A stretch of 64,000 bases of DNA from Alphaproteobacteria bacterium. GTDB taxonomy: Bacteria; Myxococcota_A; UBA796; CAJQPC01. Shown piece after piece: positions 41,769 through 50,306 of this stretch. The stretch spans positions 868,001 to 932,000 of the forward strand of contig JACKEV010000007.1 of the NCBI GenBank assembly GCA_020632795.1. Direction: 5' to 3'. How positions within the stretch are numbered: the stretch's first letter is position 1; every line of letters starts with the position of its first letter. A program made the translations under genes and the position numbers. The notes below the pieces were generated by a model. The model was not told the origin of the DNA, searched no databases, and saw only the letters and a list, made by a program, of their open reading frames with translations.

Positions 41769-44700
41769 GTGTCCTCTCCCATCCCGCTCGGCCCCTTCGA
41801 TCTGCTGCGTCGCATCGGCGGCGGGGGGATGGGTGAGGTCTGGGAGGGCGCGCACCGCACCCAGCGCCTGCCGGTGGCGGTCAAGATCCTGCCCCACGTC
41901 GGCCGAGGGCTCGCCGCGCTGCGGTCGGAGGTGCGCGCGATGGCCCGCCTGGACCACCCGGCCATCGCCGCGGTCCACGACATGGGGGTGCTGCCCGAGG
42001 CCACCGCGTCGGCCTCCGGGGGGCGGCTGACCGCGGGCAGCCCCTTCCTGGTCATGGAGCTTTGCCATGGCGGGGACCTCGTCCGATGGTGCGGGCGGCT
42101 GCGCTGGTCCGACGCCCGCGCCGTGCTCCTCTCGCTGCTGGACGCCCTGGCCCACGCCCACGCCCGGGGTGTCATCCACCGTGACATCAAGCCAGCGAAC
42201 GTGCTCCTGGGGAGCTGGCAGGATCTGCGGCCGGGGCCCAAGCTGGTGGACTTCGGGGTGGCGTGGAGCCTGAGGGAGAGCGGCGCGCTGCGGCTCGCCG
42301 GCACGCCGGCCTACATGGCGCCGGAGCAGCTCCAGGCCGCAGCCCCGGGCCCGTGGACGGACCTCTACGCCCTGGGCCGCCTGGCGCTGGCGGTGGTGGC
42401 CGGGTCGCCGAGCGCGGTGACCCATCCCCCGGAGGCGGCGCCCGAGGGCTTCCTGCCCTGGGTGTCGCGCCTGCTCCAGGTCGACCCCCGGGACCGCTAC
42501 GCCTGCGCCGCCGACGCCGCCGAGGCGCTGCGGGCGCTGGGCGGGGCCGCGGACGCGACGGCCATCCGGGAGGACCTGGAGCACCTCGGCGACCCGGACG
42601 GCGCGCGGCAGGCCAGCCTCACGGTGGACGGCCTGCTGGACGGCGTCACGATGCCGCTGGGCCTCGCCGACCCCACGGGGGACGACCTGCTGAGCGCTCC
42701 GACGGTGAACGTGACCCTGGCCGCGCCCACCACCGACGGGCTGCTGGACGGCTCCACGACCCCGCTCGACGGGCACGCGGTGACCGCGCCGGCCGCCCCG
42801 GACGTCCCGCCCGCGCCGCTGCGCCGGGCCACACCGCCCGACACCTGGCGGCGCGCGGGCCCCGAGCGCCGGCACCCGCCGCTGCTGGGCACCGGCCTGA
42901 GCCTGCACGGCCTGCGCGCGGTGCCGCTGGTGGGCCGGGAGCCTCAGCAGGATCGCCTCTGGGCCGCGCTGCTGGAGGTCATCGCGGCGCGGCGCCCCCG
43001 GGTGGTGGTGCTGCACGGCCCGTCGGGCAGCGGGCGCGGCCACCTCGCGCGCTGGCTGGGGGAGCGGGCGCAGGAGCTGGGCGCGGCGCGGGTCCTGGCG
43101 CTGCAGGGCGGCCCCCGCCCCCTCGCTGCGGGGCTGCGGAGGCTCCTGCGCTGCGAGCAGCTCCCCCTGACCGCCTGCGTCCGCCGCCTGGCCGACGCCC
43201 TCGGCGACGACGGCCCCATCGCCCTGGCCGAGGCCCTGGCGCTGGTGTCCGACGACCCGGCGGAGGCCTGCGTCCAGGCCGGGCTCCCGCCGGTGCGCTT
43301 CAAGACCTCCGCCGAGCGGATCGAGGCGGCGATCTCCCTCATCGGGCAGCTCAGCGCGACCCGCGCCCTGGTGGTCCTGGTCCCGCGCGCGCCGGAGAGC
43401 CCCCTGGGCCTGCGCCTGCTCGCCCGCCTCTGCGCGACCGAGGGGCCCGTGCTCGCGGTCGCCACGGCCCGGGACGAGGCGATGGCCGTCCCCGACGAGG
43501 GCTTCGCCGCGCTGCTCGACCGCGACGCCGTCGAGCGGCTGGCGGTGGGCCCGCTCGACCCCGAGGCCCACCACCGGCTCATCCAGGAGATCCTCGGCTT
43601 CAGCGGCGCCCTGGGCGAGCAGGTGGCCCGGCGCACGGCGGGCAACCCCCAGCTCGCCCTCCTCACCCTGGACCACCTGGTGTCCCAGGGGCTGCTGGAG
43701 CCGGGCCCCCACGGCTTCCGCCTCCGGGAGGGCGCCGCGCTCCGCATGCCCGAGGACCTCCAGTCCGCCTGGGACGAGCGGGTCGAGCGCCTGCTCGGGG
43801 GGTGGCCGGAGGCCCGCGCCCTGGCCCTGGAGCGGGCGGCGGTGCTGGGGCAGGCCGTCGAGCCCCTGGACTGGGCCGACGCCTGCGCCGCAGACGGGCT
43901 CGACGCCGGCACCCGGGCGGCGGCCCTCGACGCGCTGCTCTCCGCGGGGCTCGCCCGCCGGGGTGGGGACGCCGGGACCTGGTCCTTCGGGACCCCCATG
44001 CTGCGGGAGGCCCTGCTGCGCCACGGTTCACGCGCCGGGCGCCTGGCTGACCACCACCGTGCCTGCGCGGACATGCTGGAGGCCCGGGAGGACCGGGACC
44101 CCCCGCAGCAGGAGCGCCTGGCCGAGCACCTCATCGCCTGCGGGGCGGGGCGCCGGGCCCTTCCGCCCCTGCTGGAGGCCATCGCCGCCGCCCGCAAGCG
44201 CGGCGAGCTGGCCCACACCGAGGGGCTGCTGGACCGCTTCGAAGCCCGGTGCGTCGGGCTGCCCGAGGACGACCCCATGCCCGCCGAGGCCACCCTGGAG
44301 CGGTGGCGCCTGGCCCTGAACCGGGGCGGGATCACCGAGCTGCGCCCCCGCATCACCGCGCTGCTGGCCCAGGCGCGACGCCACGGTTGGGCCACCATCG
44401 AGGCCCACGCCGCCCTCTGCGAGGTCATCGGGCTGCGCCAGGCCGGCCGGCTGGAGGAGAGCGTCGCGGTGGGCCGCGAGGGGCTCGCGGTCGCCGAGCG
44501 CCTGGGGCTCTCCAACCTCGCGGGCAAGCTCCACTACACGAACATGCTCTCCCTGCTGCGCCTGGGCCGCCGGGACGAGGCCATGACCCACCTGGAGGCC
44601 GTCGACCGCCACATGCGGGCCGAGGGCGACGACCTGATGCGCGCCTCCGCCGAGCTGTACCGGGGCCGCCTGCTCCAGTGGCGGGGGGAGTACGCCCCCG

Positions 44701-45269
44701 CCCGCGTCCACCTGGAGGAGGCCCTGCGCATCTGGCGCGCCCACGGGGAGCGGCTGTTCTGCGCGATGGGCTGCAACACCCTCGGGGACATCGCCCGGTT
44801 CCAGGGGCGGCTCGACGAGGCCGAGGCCCTCTATACGGAGGCCCGGGCCCTGTTCGCCCGCATGGGCCCCCGGAAGATGGACACGGTGGTGTTCAACCTG
44901 GGGCTGCTCCGGCTGGAGCAGGGCGCCTACGTCGAGGGGCGGGCGCTGCTGGAGCGGGAGGTCGCGCGGTACAAGGCGACCGGGACCCCGATCCAGGGCG
45001 CGGTCGCCGGGCTCTGCCTGCTGCCGGTGTGGGCCGCGGAGGGCGACTGGGACCGGCTCGTGCAGGAGCTGGACGAGGCCGAGGCCGTCCTCCAGCACAT
45101 CGGCCACGAGCAGCACGACGGGCCCCGCTCCGCCGAGCACGCCGCGCGCCTGGCCCGCGCCGCCGGCCAGCACACCCTGGCCCGGCGCCTGCTGGTCTTC
45201 GCCGCCGCCCAGTGGCGCCGCATGGACGTCGCGGGGGAGGCCGACCGGGTCGAGGCCCTCATCGGCTGA
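41769..45269 (+). CDS. Ser/Thr protein kinase with AAA-like and TPR domains (paralogue 2)
   Basis: 1166 residues from GTG 41769, 32 bases after paralogue 1; the start 'MSSPIPLGPFDLL' aligns with 'PPIPLGPFEL' of the first copy, which decides it. The kinase motifs are complete: 'IGGGGMGEVW', K39, 'HRDIKPAN', 'DFG', 'APE'. The linker has related but decayed repeats ('TVDGLLDGVTMP', 'TTDGLLDGSTTP'). The AAA-like region has 'GPSGSGRGH' in place of Walker A, the same Lys-to-Arg change as its sister. TPR-like repeats fill the C-terminus. Kinase cores are near identical while N-terminal glycine loops and TPRs differ, fitting duplication with divergence of the sensing part. It ends 11 bases inside the convergent crtY. 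Confidence 0.87.
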   Translation: MSSPIPLGPFDLLRRIGGGGMGEVWEGAHRTQRLPVAVKILPHVGRGLAALRSEVRAMARLDHPAIAAVHDMGVLPEATASASGGRLTAGSPFLVMELCHGGDLVRWCGRLRWSDARAVLLSLLDALAHAHARGVIHRDIKPANVLLGSWQDLRPGPKLVDFGVAWSLRESGALRLAGTPAYMAPEQLQAAAPGPWTDLYALGRLALAVVAGSPSAVTHPPEAAPEGFLPWVSRLLQVDPRDRYACAADAAEALRALGGAADATAIREDLEHLGDPDGARQASLTVDGLLDGVTMPLGLADPTGDDLLSAPTVNVTLAAPTTDGLLDGSTTPLDGHAVTAPAAPDVPPAPLRRATPPDTWRRAGPERRHPPLLGTGLSLHGLRAVPLVGREPQQDRLWAALLEVIAARRPRVVVLHGPSGSGRGHLARWLGERAQELGAARVLALQGGPRPLAAGLRRLLRCEQLPLTACVRRLADALGDDGPIALAEALALVSDDPAEACVQAGLPPVRFKTSAERIEAAISLIGQLSATRALVVLVPRAPESPLGLRLLARLCATEGPVLAVATARDEAMAVPDEGFAALLDRDAVERLAVGPLDPEAHHRLIQEILGFSGALGEQVARRTAGNPQLALLTLDHLVSQGLLEPGPHGFRLREGAALRMPEDLQSAWDERVERLLGGWPEARALALERAAVLGQAVEPLDWADACAADGLDAGTRAAALDALLSAGLARRGGDAGTWSFGTPMLREALLRHGSRAGRLADHHRACADMLEAREDRDPPQQERLAEHLIACGAGRRALPPLLEAIAAARKRGELAHTEGLLDRFEARCVGLPEDDPMPAEATLERWRLALNRGGITELRPRITALLAQARRHGWATIEAHAALCEVIGLRQAGRLEESVAVGREGLAVAERLGLSNLAGKLHYTNMLSLLRLGRRDEAMTHLEAVDRHMRAEGDDLMRASAELYRGRLLQWRGEYAPARVHLEEALRIWRAHGERLFCAMGCNTLGDIARFQGRLDEAEALYTEARALFARMGPRKMDTVVFNLGLLRLEQGAYVEGRALLEREVARYKATGTPIQGAVAGLCLLPVWAAEGDWDRLVQELDEAEAVLQHIGHEQHDGPRSAEHAARLARAAGQHTLARRLLVFAAAQWRRMDVAGEADRVEALIG

Positions 45270-46410
45270 GCAGGCGCGCCCGCACCACCCGCGCCGCCGC
45301 CGCCAGGAACGGTCGGTTCGGCACCGCCCACATCACCCGCAGCAGGTCCATCCAGCCGCCGCCCTCGTCCAGGAAGCGCAGCACCACGTCGGTGGGGACC
45401 TCGGTGAACAGGCGCGCGAACACCGGCCCCATGCGCTGGGGCTGGTCGGCCAGCAGGCGCAGGAACACCGCGTCGGCCATGCGCACCCGCCAGGGGTCTG
45501 CGGGCAGGTCGAAGGGGTGGCCGCGGCGGGCCAGGCTGTCGGCGATGCGGTCGCTGTCCCGCTGGATCCGGCCGAAGGCGTAGCCGGTCGACGCGCGCAG
45601 GCGCCCTCCCGTGATGCCGATGGACAGGACGTGATCACAGAGGCGTCTGCGAAACGGGGCGTCGGTCATGGGGGTGGCGCCGCCCTCGGTGGCCGTCACC
45701 CGCCAGCGCCCCGGGCCCACCCGCGCGTCCAGCCAGGGGGCGAGGGGCGGGGGGTCGACGTCGGGGCCCATGCGCACGGCCATCGCCAGGGCCCGGGTGG
45801 GGGTCTCCGGCAGCAGGTAGGTGAAGCCCACGCCCTGCCCCTGCGGCACGTCGAAGTCCATCAGGGTGGCTCGGGCGGGGTCGAAGGCGGGGTCGTCGGC
45901 CTCCACCCACCAGCCCTGGAAGGACTGCACCAGCGACACCCGCCCCGGGGTCGGCGGGGGGGTGCCCAGGTCGAAGCGGCTGTCGAAGGCGAAACGGGCG
46001 CGGTGGGCCTGCCCGTCGACGACGACGGTGACCCCGTCGGGGCCGTCCTCCACCGCCTCGGCCCGGCCCCGCAGCACCCGGGCGTTCGGGCGCTGGGCCA
46101 GGCGCGCCAGCACCACCCGCCGCAGGTCGCGCGCGCGCAGGGCCCGGTAGCGCCAGCTCCCCAAGGCCAGGGGGATGTCCGCGCCGCCGACCCGCACGTC
46201 GAGGGTCTCCCAGGTGCGCCAGGCCAGGGCGTCGAAGGGGCCGGCGGTGCGCGACCACCAGGCGAAGGTGCGGTCCTCGTCGCCGCGCCGGCCGTCGATG
46301 AGCAGGATGGAGGTCCCGGGGTCCTCCGCCAGGCGCCAGGCCAGGGAGAGCGACGACAGGCCCGCGCCGATCAGCGCGGCGTCCCACCGCCCGGGAGCTT
46401 GAACAGCCAC
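45259..46410 (-). CDS. crtY: lycopene beta-cyclase, CrtY type
   Basis: 383 residues from GTG 46410, supported by GGAGAGG upstream; the dinucleotide-binding motif 'LIGAGLSSLSLAWRL' (13-27) must be included, so the start cannot be much later. Other family marks are 'LIDGRRGDEDRTFAWW', 'FDSRF' near the mid-protein, 'LVQSFQGWWVE', 'LMDFDVPQ', 'FTYLLPETPTRAL' and 'GGRLRASTGYAFGRI'. CrtY cyclises the ends of lycopene to beta-ionone rings without net redox change. The length is typical. The first 40 bases overlap the preceding membrane-protein gene. No phytoene synthase or desaturase genes are in the window, so the carotenoid pathway must be encoded elsewhere. Confidence 0.9.
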   Translation of the reverse strand: MAVQAPGRWDAALIGAGLSSLSLAWRLAEDPGTSILLIDGRRGDEDRTFAWWSRTAGPFDALAWRTWETLDVRVGGADIPLALGSWRYRALRARDLRRVVLARLAQRPNARVLRGRAEAVEDGPDGVTVVVDGQAHRARFAFDSRFDLGTPPPTPGRVSLVQSFQGWWVEADDPAFDPARATLMDFDVPQGQGVGFTYLLPETPTRALAMAVRMGPDVDPPPLAPWLDARVGPGRWRVTATEGGATPMTDAPFRRRLCDHVLSIGITGGRLRASTGYAFGRIQRDSDRIADSLARRGHPFDLPADPWRVRMADAVFLRLLADQPQRMGPVFARLFTEVPTDVVLRFLDEGGGWMDLLRVMWAVPNRPFLAAAARVVRARLLSR

Positions 46411-48206
46411 GTCCCATCCTCTCCAGCGTGCACCAGCTCGAGCTGCCGGCGGGCGGCGTTCAGGAGGCGGCGCTCCTGCTCGGCCGTCAGCAGCCCCGAT
46501 CCGGTGTGCACCACATACCACCCGTAGCCGGCCGCGCGCAGCTCTCGGGCCGCGGGCCCCAGGCCGTCGCCGGGGCCGTGCCCCAGCAGCACCCGGCCGA
46601 CCTCCTCGGCGAACCGGCTGTCCTGGGCGCTGGGGTGGAAGAAGCGGTCCCCCTCCATGCAGCCGCCGTAAGGGGTGGGCCGCTGGTGGGTCCAGGCCCC
46701 TCGGATCAGGCGGCGCGCGTAGTTGATCGGCGGGGGGATGGGGGCGCCCTGGTCGTCGGCCATGACCGGCTCCCGGGCGTCCCAGCCCAGGGGTGGGGTG
46801 TCCACCAGGGCGAGGTCGTCGTCGATGGCGCCCAGGGCCTGGTAGGCCTCGTTGGCGGCGTAGGGCCAGGTGGGCAGCGGCGGCCCGGGGGGGCTGAGGG
46901 TGAGCTGCTCCAGGATGGGCAGCGCGACGAGCGCGATCGCCAGCCCAGGCAGGGGGCGGCGCTCCAGGATCCAGGCGCAGCCCCGGGCCGAGGCCAGGGC
47001 CAGGACCAGGGCGGTCCCGGGGATGAGGCGCTCGGGGAACTGGATGGTGTGGAAGACCGCGCCCAGGCCGGGCAGCTCCTGCAGGAACCAGAGCGGCAGG
47101 CGCAGCACGCCCCCGTGCCAGTGGGGCTTCCAGCCGTTGAGCACCAGGTACGGCCCCAGGCCGAGCACCAGCGGGCCCGCCGCCGAGAGCAGGGCCATGC
47201 GCCGGGCCCAGGGGGTCATCCGGGCCAGCCCCAGGGCGGCGGTCAGCACCGCGAACCAGCCCAGGTAGCCGCCGTAGTAGCCGAAGCTGCCGGGCTGCAC
47301 CCGCCCGGGGCGCAGGACCAGGGCGGGGTCGATGACCATGACGTCGTGGTCGATGGGGGGGTAGGTCAGCAGCGCGGAGAGGGGGTCCTCCCCGAGGTTG
47401 AACACCCGGGCGGGGTTGACGGTGTCGGGCAGCTCGGCGGGGCAGAGCAGGCGCCCCTCCACCCCGGAGACCGTGCCCGAGTAGTGGAGGAAGAGCACGC
47501 CGACGCAGGCCACGACCCCCAGGGCGCCCGCCCAACTCCGGGCGCTGCGCTCCCAGCCGAGGGCCCACAGGCCCAGGGGCCAGGCCGCCAGCAGGGTCGC
47601 CATCACGATGTAGGGGGTGGAGGTGAACGACAGCACCGTCCCGCCCAGCAGCAGCGGCAGGCCCCACCAGCGCCGCCCGTGGATGAGCACCCAGGCGCCC
47701 TCCAGGGCCAGCGGAGCGTAGCCCAGGCCACAGTTCTCGGGCTGGCCGTTGGCGAAGACGGCCAGGGCGTGGGCGCAGAGCCCGTAGACCGCGCCAGCCG
47801 CGAGGTGGGGGGCCAGCCCGCGCAGGGTCCAGTCCCCGCCCCACACCCGCCGGGACAGGCGGAACGCCGCGTAGCCCCCGAAGGCCTGGTGCAGCAGCAG
47901 CGCGAGGTTGATGGCCAGGTCGGCGGGCAGGGCCACCGCCAGCACCTTGGCCACGAAGAACTGGGGCAGGGCGACCAGGATGGCCGTGCCCCCCTCCGGG
48001 TAGTTGAGCTGCCAGAAGTCCGGCGCCAGCCAGGTCGTGACCGGCGTCTCCACCAGGAAGCGCCCGATGTAGTAGGCGTTGAGGAACTTCTCGCCGGCGC
48101 CGTGGGTGCCGAGCTGGGTGACCAGGGGCCAGGTCAGCGCCAGCACGGCCGCGACGTAGAGGCCGAAGACCGCGAGGTGCCGGCGTATTGGCCTGAAGAC
48201 CGTCAT
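46371..48206 (-). CDS. polytopic membrane protein, possible GT-C-type glycosyltransferase
   Basis: 611 residues from ATG 48206 with about ten or eleven TM helices over residues 10-450 and a soluble C-terminal domain of ~160 residues. The first loop holds 'WLAPDFWQLNYPEGG', and a long loop after TM ~7 has 'YPPIDHDVMVIDP'. 'FPERLIPGTALVLALASARG' closes the membrane part. The layout (early acidic/aromatic periplasmic loop, many TMs, C-terminal extracytoplasmic domain) recalls GT-C lipid-linked-sugar transferases, but no diagnostic motif is seen. It overlaps crtY by 40 bases, so the two are co-expressed; sugar transfer to a carotenoid or envelope glycan is only a guess. Confidence 0.6.
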   Translation of the reverse strand: MTVFRPIRRHLAVFGLYVAAVLALTWPLVTQLGTHGAGEKFLNAYYIGRFLVETPVTTWLAPDFWQLNYPEGGTAILVALPQFFVAKVLAVALPADLAINLALLLHQAFGGYAAFRLSRRVWGGDWTLRGLAPHLAAGAVYGLCAHALAVFANGQPENCGLGYAPLALEGAWVLIHGRRWWGLPLLLGGTVLSFTSTPYIVMATLLAAWPLGLWALGWERSARSWAGALGVVACVGVLFLHYSGTVSGVEGRLLCPAELPDTVNPARVFNLGEDPLSALLTYPPIDHDVMVIDPALVLRPGRVQPGSFGYYGGYLGWFAVLTAALGLARMTPWARRMALLSAAGPLVLGLGPYLVLNGWKPHWHGGVLRLPLWFLQELPGLGAVFHTIQFPERLIPGTALVLALASARGCAWILERRPLPGLAIALVALPILEQLTLSPPGPPLPTWPYAANEAYQALGAIDDDLALVDTPPLGWDAREPVMADDQGAPIPPPINYARRLIRGAWTHQRPTPYGGCMEGDRFFHPSAQDSRFAEEVGRVLLGHGPGDGLGPAARELRAAGYGWYVVHTGSGLLTAEQERRLLNAARRQLELVHAGEDGTWLFKLPGGGTPR

Positions 48207-48252
48207 GTCGTGCTGGATGGACGGGCAGGGCGTCGGGAGACTGGTCGGGGTG

Positions 48253-48821
48253 GTCCCCCCTCCGGGGGGGATCCGACTCCCTCACAGCCAGTCACATCTC
48301 CAGGGCAATGGCAGGCGACGTCAAGTTCAGGTTGACGCGTTGGCAACTCGGCGGAATCAGGTCGTCCATCCGGGACTCCCGAGATCAGGGAGTTGGGCCG
48401 TCCTCGGCCCGGAGAGTGCCTCGGAGGGGCCGGAGATGCTGGACTCGGCCTCGCCCCGTGGCCGGGCAAAAAGCACAGCGCAACTTGAAACTTATTAAAT
48501 TGGCTGATTGACAGATTTGTATTCATCTCAATGGCTACGATCACAAGTGCCTATTCCAGATCGGCGCGGCCACGCGTCATGAAGGGTCCGACTGCCACCG
48601 TCCTCTCCGAGGCACTCTCCGGGCCGAGGACGGCCCAACTCCCTGATCTCAGGAGCCCTGGATGGGCTCCCCCAAGGCCGGCAGGACGGATCCGCTGGCA
48701 GCGTCCTGGTCCTTGGCCCTTGGTCATAGGGATGTCCTCGAGATGAGACGGGTTGGGAGCCGTGACCGCCCAGGTCGGGACGACTTCGAAACCTGGAGTC
48801 GGATCGCTCTGGAGGGGGGAC
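48253..48821. repeat. nested outer inverted repeat of a gene-free element
   Basis: GTCCCCCCTCC plus ATCCGACTCC occur at 48253-48280 and again, inverted, at 48795-48821, with a different 6-7-base middle. These outer arms enclose the 46-bp inner inverted repeat at 48381-48650, so the whole 570-base stretch is roughly symmetrical. The region 48207-48860 holds no credible gene: the short open frames on either strand use these repeats and have atypical codon composition. The centre (48480-48540) is distinctly AT-rich. Confidence 0.6.
48381..48650. repeat. 46-bp perfect inverted repeat pair
   Basis: Bases 48381-48426 and 48605-48650 are exact reverse complements (46 of 46), separated by 178 bases. 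Weaker symmetry continues on both sides, for example 'CCATCCGGGACTCC' against 'CCATCCAGGGCTCC'. The length rules out an ordinary terminator. It could be the ends of a small non-autonomous mobile element, two opposed copies of a dispersed repeat, or an invertible segment. No transposase or recombinase gene lies inside or beside it. Confidence 0.85.
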
Positions 48822-48860
48822 GATCCCGATCGTGTAGAGCCTCCCAGCGATCCGTCGCCC

Positions 48861-50033
48861 TCATGGACCACCCCCCATACGTGGCGCCAGGGCCTCCGCG
48901 ACCGCCTCGGCGACCACCGCGTGGCCGGCCGGCGTCAGGTGCCCGTCGAAGGTGAAGTAGAGGGGCGGGCCGTCGGCGGCCTCGGCCAGAGCGGGGGTGA
49001 GGTCGACGACGGGCAGCTCGCCGGGGGCGGCGCTTCGCAGAGCCTGGAGGGGCCGGGCCGGGTCGAGGGCGGCGGGGTCCAGGCCGAAGGCGGAGAAGGT
49101 GGCGTCCGCCCGCCGGGGGTAGACGACGAAGGCCGGCGGGATCGCGGCGATGGCGCAGGTCATGCGCCGCTGGCGGCACAGGTCGCGGAAGCCCAGCAGC
49201 GCCGCCCGGGTGTCCGGGATCCAGGCCTCGATGAGGGCGTCGTCGGTGAAGACCTGCAGCTCCTCGCGGTAGCGGGCGGCCTGGGCCTCGCTGATCCCGG
49301 CGTAGCGGGCCATGACGGTCGCCGCCCACGCATACGCCTGGGAGCGCCGGGCGAGCCAGAGGTGCAGGGGGTTGCCGTCCTTCTTGCGGCCCTCGGCGGC
49401 CCGGTGGTCCGCGCCCGCGGTCTCCTGGCGCGACGCCGCGCGCTCGTCGAGCCGGGCGTTCTCCCACAGGTCGTTGCCCAGGAAGAAGAACAGCACCGCG
49501 CCCTGGGCCGGGGTGCGCTCCAGGACCTGCTGGCCGCGCTGCACGGCCTGGCGGGTGCCGTAGCCGTCCACCCCGGCGTTCAGGGTGACGATCGGGCGGC
49601 CCAGGCGCTCGGAGAGGGCCGCCCCCAGGCGCGCGGCGTAGCTCTCGTCCTCCTCGACCTGGGCGGCCAGGGTGAAGGAGTCCCCCAGCAGCAGCAGGCG
49701 CTGCTCCCCGGGGGCGGGCGGCCCCAGCTCCGGCCCGCGCAGGCCCAGGCCGTTGATCCGGACGTGGACGCGGTACTCCGCGCTGCGCACGGTGGCCTCG
49801 GACAGGGGCACCAGCCGCCAGAGCAGGGCGTCGTCGGGCTCGATGAGCTGATCCATGCCCTCGGCCTGGACCCCGGCGACCCTGAAGGTCGCGCCGTCGG
49901 GGCCGGTGAGCCGCGCGAAGCCCTCCACCGCGGCCAGGGCGACCGCGGTGGAGACCAGCAGGAGCGCGGCGCGCCCCAGCCACCCGGCCCGGCGCGCGCT
50001 CGTCGGGGTGACGGGGGCCTTCGTGGAGTCCAT
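48861..50033 (-). CDS. SGNH/GDSL hydrolase, membrane-anchored (AlgX/AlgJ-like)
   Basis: 390 residues from ATG 50033. One N-terminal TM segment (~18-42, 'RAALLLVSTAVALAAVEGF') anchors it with the rest outside. Catalytic blocks: 'LLLLGDSFT' (nucleophile S119), 'NAGVDGYGTRQ' (block II Gly), 'FFFLGNDLWEN' (block III Asn) and 'TFDGHLTPAGH' with D363 and H365. The final 'DxHLTPxGH' form is that of AlgX/AlgJ-type acetyltransferases/esterases, so acetylation or deacetylation of an exopolysaccharide is plausible. Residues between blocks are rich in charged helices. It is monocistronic. Upstream is a 273-base intergenic region shared with the divergent kinase gene. Confidence 0.82.
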   Translation of the reverse strand: MDSTKAPVTPTSARRAGWLGRAALLLVSTAVALAAVEGFARLTGPDGATFRVAGVQAEGMDQLIEPDDALLWRLVPLSEATVRSAEYRVHVRINGLGLRGPELGPPAPGEQRLLLLGDSFTLAAQVEEDESYAARLGAALSERLGRPIVTLNAGVDGYGTRQAVQRGQQVLERTPAQGAVLFFFLGNDLWENARLDERAASRQETAGADHRAAEGRKKDGNPLHLWLARRSQAYAWAATVMARYAGISEAQAARYREELQVFTDDALIEAWIPDTRAALLGFRDLCRQRRMTCAIAAIPPAFVVYPRRADATFSAFGLDPAALDPARPLQALRSAAPGELPVVDLTPALAEAADGPPLYFTFDGHLTPAGHAVVAEAVAEALAPRMGGGP

Positions 50034-50204
50034 CTCGAAGGGGAGGATAGCACCCCTCGCAGGTTCGTCATGGCTGGGGGCCCCCGCGCTGGTGTGATCC
50101 GCCCCGCGTCATCACCAACCCGCCAACCGCCCCGCGAACCGACCGGGCGCCCCGCCCCCCGATCCCACCCCGCGACGTCCAGCGCGCGACAGAAACCCGC
50201 TCAA

Positions 50205-50300
50205 CTTCGAAAAACTTCCATATCCTGAAAAACGAAATCTTCAGTATACCACATCCTTCAGCTAAGATGAGCTTATCTCCAACATGAATGAGGCAATCGA
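50205..50300 (+). promoter_or_regulatory. AT-rich leader, probable promoter of membrane Ser/Thr kinase gene
   Basis: The intergenic region between the divergent SGNH-hydrolase and kinase genes is high-GC up to about 50200. It then becomes strikingly AT-rich (for example 'TATCCTGAAAAACGAAATC' and 'TTCAGTATACCACATCC') until just before the ATG at 50307. Such islands in this genome most often mark promoters. No confident -35/-10 or sigma-54 pair can be assigned by eye. Confidence 0.35.
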
Positions 50301-50306
50301 CCCACC

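Noticed and set aside
46428..48335. Long plus-strand open frame opposite the polytopic membrane protein
   Set aside because: Gln/Gly/Pro/Val-rich antisense translation; the minus strand encodes clear TM helices.
48205..48871. Short open frames on both strands sharing a peptide 'RSGSWAVLGPESASE'
   Set aside because: The shared peptide only reflects the 46-bp inverted repeat; no RBS, no family and no plausible full-length protein.
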